A DNA stretch of 64,000 nt, taken from contig WYDT01000008.1 in assembly GCA_013122435.1 (NCBI GenBank), forward strand, positions 248,001 to 312,000, written 5' to 3'. This document shows positions 46,445-54,338 of this stretch, one piece after another; within the stretch, counting starts at the first letter, position 1; every line of letters starts with the position of its first letter. This DNA is from Chloroflexi bacterium AL-N1 (GTDB taxonomy: Bacteria > Chloroflexota > Chloroflexia > Chloroflexales > Roseiflexaceae). Made by a program: the position numbers and the translations under genes. The notes beneath the pieces were generated by a model. That model worked only from the letters and a program-made list of their open reading frames with translations. It had not been told where the DNA came from and made no database searches.

Positions 46445-46690
46445 TTAATTTGATTGAATCGACTCTGGTCGAGCAGGATGGGATCGCAAAATAGCAAAAC
46501 GCTCCACACGACCGTATCGCAAGAGTCGCATACCCACATGCACCAAACCATACCCTACCAGACGTGATAGCTGCCGCATCATTGGTCGACGTACGGTATA
46601 TTGTTGGGTGAAACGATCTTGCTCAGCCTGGCGTAACAATTCTTCCTGTCGAGCACATCCGGCTTCAAAAGAAAAATGATAATTACTCAC
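46445..46690 (-). CDS. Small basic protein upstream of the ABC exporter
   Basis: With the GTG at 46690 the product is 81 residues, starting MSNYHFSFEAG and rich in Arg and Gln (RRPMMRQLSRLVGYGLVHVGMRLLRYGR). The GTG is preferred over the TTG four codons earlier. A good promoter lies about 60 bases upstream and the ATPase gene follows after 16 bases, so it appears to lead the operon. No family is recognised. Confidence 0.55.
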   Translation of the reverse strand: MSNYHFSFEAGCARQEELLRQAEQDRFTQQYTVRRPMMRQLSRLVGYGLVHVGMRLLRYGRVERFAILRSHPARPESIQSN

Positions 46691-46750
46691 GGAGACCCCC
46701 AAACTTCAATAATTACTATTTATTTGGTGTTTTATTTCAATCTCATGGTG

Positions 46751-46779
46751 ATATTATCATGCATACTTGAAAAAGTCAA
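46751..46779 (-). promoter_or_regulatory. Sigma-70-type promoter for the minus-strand ABC/DUF2089/DUF4097 operon
   Basis: Read on the minus strand, TTGACT (46774-46779) and TAATAT (46751-46756) are 17 bases apart, inside a markedly AT-rich stretch (46700-46850). It points to the small gene at 46690. Confidence 0.6.
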
Positions 46780-46950
46780 TCTATATTGCAAATATTCACC
46801 AACATATTGATTTATATTACCATCAAATAATCATTTATTAATTTCATTGCACTGCAACGACTCAACCGCCCCTCATACTAGCCCTCACAGCATAGATAAG
46901 GTATAATGCCGCGCGTAGTACCAAACCGGAACGGATGAGCGAGGCCACAC

Positions 46951-49836
46951 ATGGACCGAACCTTTGTTGCACTAGATGTCGAGACGACTGGTTTAGAACC
47001 AGGCACTGATGAAATCATTGAACTGGCTGCAGTAAAATTCCAGGGTAATGAAGTATTAGAAACCTTCTCATACCTGATCAAACCACGTCACTCATTACCA
47101 CTAAAGATTACACGACTCACTGGCATTACCGATGAGGAGTTAGCTGACGCACCACGTTTCTCTGCTGTCGCACCTGACTTTGTACGCTTTGTTAAAAACT
47201 ATACGATTGTGGGACACTCAGTCAATTTTGATCTCACTATGCTGCGAGCACAGGGTCTCAACCTCCCCCAACCGTACTACGACACCTTTGATCTGGCGAC
47301 TCTGCTATTGCCTCAATCCCCTGCGTACAAGTTGAGTGTGCTGGCCGAGGGTATGGGCATCACCCACGACTCGGCTCATCGGGCGCTGGCCGATGCAGAT
47401 GCCACCCGACAGGTCTTTCTTAAGCTCATCCAAAACCTTCATGACCTTGACCTGCAGGAATTATCAGAAATTAATCGCCTCGCCGCACGTCTCAATCACT
47501 GGCCACTACGCGATCTGTTGACAGAAATCGAGCGTGAGAGAGCTAAACAGGTTTTCATTGACACAACCCAAAGAGCGCATGTGCCAAAAGATGATTTCCC
47601 ATTGATCAATGGCTGGGATGATGCCGATGAAACCCATACGCCCCTTAAGCCAACCGGGGACGCACGCCCGATTGATCTGGCAGCGATTCAACATTTTTTT
47701 GCTGCTGACGGGGCGTTAGGGCGCGCATTTACCGGCTACGAACAACGCCCTCAACAGGCTGCGATGGCCGAGGCAGTCGGCGCTGCCTTCAACACAAACG
47801 ACGTGTTGACCGTTGAAGCTGGCACTGGCGTTGGGAAATCAATGGCCTATCTCACTCCAGCGGCAATGTATGCTGCTCAACGTGGGGAACGCGTGGTTAT
47901 TTCAACCAATACCATTAACCTCCAGGACCAGCTCTTCTTCAAAGATATCCCCGACTTGCAACGTATTATGGGCAGCACCCACGATACAGAATCCACCAAC
48001 AATGATGGTGACCAACCAAACGAGCCGCCCTTCACCGCCGCGTTGCTCAAGGGCCGGGGCAACTATCTCTGTCTCCGCCGTTACAAAGCATTACGACGCG
48101 AAAGTCAGCTGACCGATGAGGAAATTCACACCCTCCTCAAAGTACAACTCTGGATGCCCACCACCAGAACCGGGGACAAAGCTGAACTTATGCTGGTTGA
48201 TCGGGAACATACGGCATGGGGACGCATTAATGTCACCCCCGACACATGCACTGGTCCCCGTTGTGAATACTTCCGCGAATGCTACTTTTTTGAGGCCCGT
48301 CGCCGCGCCGAGGCAGCCCATCTTGTTGTGGTAAACCACGCACTGCTCCTCTCCGACCTGGCAACAGAGGCCGATGTCATTCCCCCCTATGATCACCTAA
48401 TCGTCGATGAGGCCCACAATCTTGAAGATGTTGCGACTGACCAACTGGGTTTTAGTATTGACCAGGGGCAACTCCTCGACTTTCTCGATAATCTCTTTCA
48501 AAGCAGCGGACCAAATATCGCTGGTGGTTTGTTTGCCGAATTACCAGCCCATTTCCGCGAAAGTGCCGCCACGCAGGATCAGGCCGATAAAGCCAACGAG
48601 ATGACACGCACTGTTGGACCAACAGTCGAACGTGGCCGTACAAGCGTCTACGACTGTTTCAATCGGCTGATGGTCTTTATGAGCCAGGAAGCCGAGATAT
48701 CGGCCTACGATTCACGTCTGCGCCTCACCCCCAAAGTGCGACAACATGATTCCTGGGAGGAAATCGAACGGGCGTGGGAGAATTTAGGACTACAACTCTC
48801 GACGATCAGCGACGGGTTGGGGAAGCTTGAGACCTTGCTGATTGAACTGGAGGAAGTGGGACTACTCGATTATGACGCACTGCTGCTCCGTGTGCAGTCG
48901 CTCAAGCGCTTTGCAACGGACGTACGGGTCAGTATGGGACATGTTGTTTTTGGCGACAATGAAGAGTTTATTACCTGGATTACACACGACCGCCAACGTG
49001 ACACCTTAACCCTGAACGCCGCACCACTTTCCGTGGCTGATTTACTACAGGCCAATCTGTTTTCCCAAAAGCAGACCAGCATTCTGGCATCTGCCACACT
49101 TACAGTTGATCACAGTTTCGATTATGTCAAACAGCGCGTGGGCGTAGCAGAAGCTGAAGAATGCCAGCTTGACTCACCATTCGACTATCAGCAACAGGCA
49201 CTAGTGTATATTCCCAAAGATATTCCTGAGCCCAACCAGCGGGGCTATCAACCTGCCATAGAGGAGGCGCTGATCGAGTTATGTACTGCTACCAAGGGCC
49301 GCACACTGGTGCTCTTCACAGCCAACAACTCGCTACGCCAGACCTATCGAGCCATTCAGGAGCCGCTCGAAGAGGTGGGTATCGCAGTACTGGGGCAAGG
49401 CATCGATGGCTCACGTCGCTCGCTACTCCAACGTTTTAAGGAATTCCCACAAACAGTGCTGCTGGGAACAACCAGTTTCTGGGAAGGTGTCGATGTTATC
49501 GGCGATGCACTCTCCGTGCTGGTTATTGCCAAACTCCCCTTTGGAGTACCGAATGATCCGGTCTTTGCAGCACGCTCCGAGCAATTCGATGAGCCATTTC
49601 ATGATTATGCAGTACCACAGGCAATTTTGCGCTTCAAGCAAGGCTTTGGGCGTCTGATTCGTTCACGTGAGGACCGTGGTATTGTTGCGTTGCTCGATAA
49701 ACGCTTGCTCACCAAGAAATACGGTCAGGCCTTTCTCAATTCGCTGCCACCAACGACCGTACGTGCTGGCCCGGTCAAACAACTCCCGAACCTGGCAACA
49801 CGCATGCTCAATGGGACCAGGGACGACGAATCGTAG
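46951..49836 (+). CDS. DinG-family helicase with N-terminal DEDDh exonuclease domain
   Basis: The 961-residue protein joins a DnaQ-like 3'-5' exonuclease (residues 1-165: LDVETTGLEPGTDEIIELAA, VGHSVNFD, HRALADADATRQ) to an XPD/DinG-type helicase. Walker A VEAGTGVGKSMAYLTP is near residue 290, an iron-sulfur type cysteine cluster (LCLRRYK, TCTGPRCEYFRECYF) lies at about 370-450 and the DEAH box VDEAHNLEDVA near 483. The end carries TSFWEGVDVIGD and QGFGRLIRSREDRG. It likely acts in DNA repair or R-loop removal. This fused architecture is common in Gram-positive bacteria. A TATAAT box lies at 46902. Confidence 0.94.
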   Translation: MDRTFVALDVETTGLEPGTDEIIELAAVKFQGNEVLETFSYLIKPRHSLPLKITRLTGITDEELADAPRFSAVAPDFVRFVKNYTIVGHSVNFDLTMLRAQGLNLPQPYYDTFDLATLLLPQSPAYKLSVLAEGMGITHDSAHRALADADATRQVFLKLIQNLHDLDLQELSEINRLAARLNHWPLRDLLTEIERERAKQVFIDTTQRAHVPKDDFPLINGWDDADETHTPLKPTGDARPIDLAAIQHFFAADGALGRAFTGYEQRPQQAAMAEAVGAAFNTNDVLTVEAGTGVGKSMAYLTPAAMYAAQRGERVVISTNTINLQDQLFFKDIPDLQRIMGSTHDTESTNNDGDQPNEPPFTAALLKGRGNYLCLRRYKALRRESQLTDEEIHTLLKVQLWMPTTRTGDKAELMLVDREHTAWGRINVTPDTCTGPRCEYFRECYFFEARRRAEAAHLVVVNHALLLSDLATEADVIPPYDHLIVDEAHNLEDVATDQLGFSIDQGQLLDFLDNLFQSSGPNIAGGLFAELPAHFRESAATQDQADKANEMTRTVGPTVERGRTSVYDCFNRLMVFMSQEAEISAYDSRLRLTPKVRQHDSWEEIERAWENLGLQLSTISDGLGKLETLLIELEEVGLLDYDALLLRVQSLKRFATDVRVSMGHVVFGDNEEFITWITHDRQRDTLTLNAAPLSVADLLQANLFSQKQTSILASATLTVDHSFDYVKQRVGVAEAEECQLDSPFDYQQQALVYIPKDIPEPNQRGYQPAIEEALIELCTATKGRTLVLFTANNSLRQTYRAIQEPLEEVGIAVLGQGIDGSRRSLLQRFKEFPQTVLLGTTSFWEGVDVIGDALSVLVIAKLPFGVPNDPVFAARSEQFDEPFHDYAVPQAILRFKQGFGRLIRSREDRGIVALLDKRLLTKKYGQAFLNSLPPTTVRAGPVKQLPNLATRMLNGTRDDES

Positions 49837-49957
49837 AAGAGCGCTGGGTTATAACCATAAAAGTCTGATGCCTGAATACGCTCTGAAGGTTTAGTCCGTC
49901 TCGCACTGCGCCTATGCCTTGAGACCTACGCTACGAACGCCGTATCACACCTTCTCG

Positions 49958-50530
49958 TCAGGCATACACCGCCGCTTGTGTACGATCCTTGAGATGGAGC
50001 TTCGTCGGGATGTTGCTGACATGTGTTCGCACCGTCTTCAAGGTTACAACCATCTGTTCTGCAATCTCGTTGTTCGTCATACCATCAGCCAGGCATTGCA
50101 ATACTTCGAGTTCACGATTGGTGAGGAGGGCATAGGGATTGTTTGTGTCGAGGCGAGTCCCGTTTCATTTTAATTCTTTAATAACACGCGCTGCGACTTG
50201 AGAATGGAGCACGGCTTCACAATCGATGCTTTGCGAATGACCTGGGCCAATTCATCGGCCTCAATATCTTTATAAGACATACGAAAGCGCACCGGCCCGA
50301 ATCGCGGGAAAGATGTGTTCATCATCGTGATAGGATGTGAGCACAATAATCTGCGTGCTGTGTACCAGCAGTGTAATACGGCGAGTTGCTCCAACACCAT
50401 CGATACCATTGCGCCTGATCAGATCCAGAAACATAACATCGGGCAAAAGTTCTTCACCTGTTGAACAGCGCTTTCACCAGAGTTGGCCTCACCAACAACA
50501 TCCGTATCTGGCTGCTTGATATGGATAAGT
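49958..50530 (-). pseudogene. Degraded LuxR/NarL-type response regulator
   Basis: Read on the minus strand, pieces in different frames spell a response regulator. First QPDTDVVGEANSGESAVQ, then LLPDVMFLDLIRRNGIDGV and QIIVLTSYHDDEHIFPAIRAG of the receiver, then KDIEADELAQVIRKA. The HTH follows: LTNRELEVLQCLADGMTNNE and LKTVRTHVSNI, ending DRTQAAVYA before TGA at 49958. At least three frame changes are needed to join them. The gene is dead or the assembly is poor here. It borders the decayed solute-binding gene. Confidence 0.75.
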
Positions 50531-50590
50531 GTATGCTTCTGAGAGTGTTGATAGAAAGAAGACCACACACTCGTCAATCTCATCACCAGA

Positions 50591-50616
50591 GAAACTTTTC
50601 GAGAGTCTGTTTCGTC
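50591..50616 (+). promoter_or_regulatory. ECF-type promoter motif upstream of the decayed double solute-binding gene
   Basis: GAAAC (50591-50595), 17 bases, CGTC (50613-50616), placed 45 bases before the start codon. The layout is that of many ECF sigma promoters (GGAAC/GAAAC at -35, CGTC at -10). The same motif with the same spacing precedes the intact paralogue. Confidence 0.6.
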
Positions 50617-50661
50617 CTAATTTGTAGAAATATCGTTTATTTAACGGAAGGAGTAGAGGTT

Positions 50662-53335
50662 ATGCGTAGACGAGGTATCGTGGCGGCCTTACTTATGATT
50701 GCGGTCACCCTGAGTAGTTGTAACCCTGCCAATAACAACCTTGAAGCCGCTAGTACGCCGGGGTCGGAAAACAACACGAATGATGGTGTGATAACCATTG
50801 GGTTTGCCGCTGATGAATTTCGCGAAGAAGAGTATGCACCATTGATCAAGCAGTTCAATAACGAGAACAGTGATGTACAAGTGCAGTTTGTGTCGCTGGA
50901 TCTGGCCATTGACCAGGGACAACCATACGATTCCAGTCAACGCCTGCGACAGGTTGCCAGTGCAGCGGATACTATCGCTACAAGTTTCTATGTTGATGAC
51001 CCGGAACAAATGAATACCTACTTTTATGATCTAACCTCCCTGATGGACACAGATGCAACCTTCAATCCTGATGATTACTATCCTGCTGTACTCGAATCAA
51101 CAAGCATCGCGGGAGGGAAATACTGGCTACCGATTGAGATTAACCTGCCTTTTCTCAGCTATAACAAAGATTTGTGGGAGCAACGGAATCTTCCGCCACC
51201 TGACCCAGACTGGAGTTGGACTGACTTCACTGACACACTGGAACAACTCGCAGAAAAGAATGGCAGCACGGTACATACCTATGGGATGGCTGATGGTAGC
51301 CAGGGAGCGTTGGTATTGCTTGGCTTGCTTGAGGAAACGAATACCGATCTCTGGAATACCTTGCCCGCAGAACTCCGCCTTGATGAGCCTGCTATCGTAA
51401 GCGCTATCGAACAACTCCAGAATCTGGTCGATCAGGGGGCGATCTACGCTGAAATTCCTGAAGAAGAGACTCAATCTCTCTACGAGGAGATGGAAAACAG
51501 ATCGGTGATGGGAATGTTGGAATCTGGATGAGCGAGTCCTTGTCTTCAGAAACAATCAACAATATGACCTTTGAGGTTGGCTATGCCACGGTGCCACCTC
51601 TCGCTCTTGGCCTCTGGGACACCTCACAGGGGTATGCCATCAGCAGCGGGACCGCACACCCTGAAGCTGCGTGGCGCTGGCTCTCGTTTTTGAGCCAATG
51701 ATTTGCGGAGGTCTGACAGTGGCATGCTGAATAACGTCTTTGCACGGCAGTCCTTAACCGAGCAAAGTGGTAGTTGGAATACACTCAACGAGGAGCAACA
51801 AACACTGATTCAGACTACCTTGGATCGGCCAGTCGAAGCAACAATCAATAATACTGGCTCACTTGCTACTCTTGAGATCTTGTTCCAGGCTCTACCAACA
51901 CTCCTCAGTGGTGAGCAGGATACTGAAACTGCACTGCGTGAAGTGCAGAGCAATCTGGATGAACGGTTGGCCCAGGTTAAACTGACTCCTACTACTGTAC
52001 CTGATACAGGTCCCATTATCATCTCTACGCCCATCCCCCACAAAGCCCCCGATGATGCCACCACCATCCGCTTTGGAGCCTTTTCGGGTGATGACACAGC
52101 ATTTCAGCAGGCCGCATTGGACTTCCAGAAAGATAATTCCGACATCTTTATTGAAGTTCTTGGTTATGAAATACTTGGTGATCGGTATGATAGTGAAGCA
52201 CTGGCAAGTAATACAGATTGTTTTATAAGCAATAGTTCTGTTGGTACAGATAGGGTTACCACCATACTGGACCTACAACCGCTCATTGATGCCGATGCCA
52301 GCTTTCCCCAGGACGACTATCCACCAGCATTTTTAGCACTGTTTCAGAACGGTTCAATGATGCGCGGGCTTCCCTATACCATTCAATTTGATGTATTAAG
52401 CTATAATCAAACGGCCTTTGAAGCAGCTAGGCTTGAAGCACCGCAGATTGATTGGATAATGGATGATTTCCTGCGTACCGTTGAGCAGTTAGACACAGGA
52501 CAAGGCGAAGATCGACAATACGGATTTGCCATTACAAACTCACAGGCATCAGAGGCTCCGTTCCTCCTTGAACGCAGGGGAGTCTCGCTGACCACACAAA
52601 CCGAGGGTGATTTCCCACAGCCCAATTTCACCGATCCAGAGGTGGTTGAAGGGGTTCGATTCCTCGTTGATCTCATGACGAATTATACGCCGTATGTATA
52701 CAGAACTACAAGGCTATAAGCGTCAATCATACGGTGATGACTCGTACCAACTCATTACTGAAGGACGCGTAGGTATGTGGCTGGGTGGGGGGTTTGGCTT
52801 TGCCAGTACTGGCGAGAGCGAATTTATGACGGCCATTGCCCCCAAACCGCTAGGAGACAGCCCTATTTCCCCAAATGATTTCTTTGCGACCGGGTTGTTT
52901 ATCTCCGCCCAGACAGAACAACAAGATGCATGCTGGCATTGGCTAAAACATCTGAGTACCGAAATGGTTGATACTTACAGTAGCAATTTCCCGGCACGTC
53001 GTTCAGTACTGGAGTCCGAGGCGTCTGCTGCTCAAGCATCTCCCGGCACACGTGAAGTCTACGAAGCCTATAGCCAGGTACCTGATCGTGCACCATCCGC
53101 TCAGAACGACACAAACAACTCTCGATCATGGGCAATGGAGTACTACTGGTTCCATCAGGCCCTTGACCGTGCCCTGCAGGGTGAAGATCTTGAACAGGAA
53201 CTTATTGAAGCTCAACGTACGACTGATGACTATATCGAATGTGCGCGCCAGAATGAAGAAGAATATGGGCAAGCGTGCTACATGCAAGTCGATCCCGACT
53301 ATGAAGGTCCACGTATGCTCTATACAGAAGAATAA
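50662..53335 (+). pseudogene. Decayed double solute-binding lipoprotein (paralogue of the gene at 54339)
   Basis: The start has GGAGTAGAGG and a lipoprotein signal (LLMIAVTLSSC). The reading frame runs to 51531, continues in another frame at 51564-51693 (TFEVGYATVPPLALGLWD), shifts again near 51694 and runs to about 52690, then shifts once more and ends at 53335. Joined, the pieces line up along the whole length of the intact 898-residue paralogue, including two solute-binding domains and the same C-terminal region (YWFHQALDRALQGEDLEQEL). At least three frameshifts mark it as a pseudogene, unless the assembly is faulty. Confidence 0.85.
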
Positions 53336-53354
53336 CCGACATTAGAGATACTGG

Positions 53355-53390
53355 CACAACCGTTGTGGCTATCTGGTCACAGCGGTTGTG
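53355..53390 (+). terminator. Hairpin after the decayed solute-binding gene
   Basis: CACAACCGTTGTG and CACAGCGGTTGTG form a 13-bp stem with one mismatched or G-U pair and a 10-base loop, 20 bases after the stop. There is no T run, but the stem is strong. Confidence 0.6.
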
Positions 53391-53600
53391 ATTCTGCCAG
53401 ACACAATACTTCATAAATTGCTCCAAAATGGGGTGAAATATTTTTGCGCCTGCTGCGTCATGTTACTACGATGCTTATTTCAATCCGGTAAACCATTGAC
53501 ATATAGCAACAGCCGTTGGCATCAGAATGAATGAAAGTACATTGCACTGAAATATTTGTAGTAGCGCCTTTGAGTACACGTATAGAGAAGGATTCTATTC

Positions 53601-54097
53601 GTGACTACTGATATCGTTCCAGGTGACGTCAGTTTTGAAGAAATCTATGATGAGTATTATTGCATGTTACTAGCATATTTAGTACGATTGGTGCATGATC
53701 GTGAAGCAGCGGAGGATTTGTGTCAGGAAAGCTTTATTAAAGCACTGCGTCACTGGCATAAACGCAACCTGCAAACCAACACCATCGCATGGCTTTACCG
53801 CATCGCAACCAATACCGCCTACGATTACTTGCGGCAACAAAACAGGTACACTTCACCTCATTGACCCAACCAGATTTGCTTATGTCGCCCATATCTGTCG
53901 AAATACAAGTGAGTGACACCGCATTAATCCAGGATGCATTGGCCCAGATACCACCACACGAACGATTGCCCATCATTCTGCATGCTTATCAAGGGCATTC
54001 GATGCGTGAGATTGCTGAAACGATTGGCTGTACCAAGACAGCGGTCAAGATGCGGCTCTTCCGTGCTCGCCGACGATTTCGTGCAGCATATCAGTAG
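53601..54097 (+). pseudogene. ECF sigma factor with a single frameshift
   Basis: GTG at 53601 is preceded by AAGGA. The first part has region 2 (SFEEIYDEYYCMLLAYLVRL, AAEDLCQESFIKALRHW, TNTAYDYLRQQN). The frame then ends at TGA 53862, while the -1 frame carries on from about 53845 with KQVHFTSLTQPDLLM and region 4 (PPHERLPIILHAYQGHSMRE, IGCTKTAVKMRLFRARRRFR). One missing base in the A run of the CAACAAAACAGG segment explains it. No canonical slippery heptamer is present. The gene lies between two double solute-binding genes that carry ECF-type promoters. No anti-sigma gene is seen. Confidence 0.85.
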
Positions 54098-54244
54098 ATA
54101 CAATCGACGATCACAACCACACAGAAACATGTGATAAGACCGTATGCCTGTCTCGTCCTGCCCATGTGCTTGTCGTAATGCCACGTACTCCTCTGTGGCG
54201 CTACTTTGGTAGCCTCCTACAGCATCGTTATACTAATCAGATAT

Positions 54245-54270
54245 GAAACAAAATCAGGGTCTTGTTCGTC
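54245..54270 (+). promoter_or_regulatory. ECF-type promoter motif upstream of the intact double solute-binding gene
   Basis: GAAAC (54245-54249), 17 bases, CGTC (54267-54270), followed by TATA, 68 bases before the TTG start. It matches the element at 50591 in both boxes and in spacing while the spacer sequences differ, which is the behaviour of a conserved promoter. Confidence 0.65.
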
Positions 54271-54338
54271 TATACTTGCAACAGAGATGCTGTACGGTTA
54301 AAATATATTAAAATAATAGACACAAGAGGAGGTTTCTT

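Noticed and set aside
46700-46850. AT-rich stretch considered as a replication or integration site
   Set aside because: No DnaA boxes, tRNA, integrase or direct repeats were seen; a promoter explains the composition.
53840-53865. Programmed -1 frameshifting in the ECF sigma gene
   Set aside because: The bases around the A run do not form a canonical X XXY YYZ heptamer in the zero frame, and neighbouring genes are also decayed, so mutation or sequencing error is simpler.
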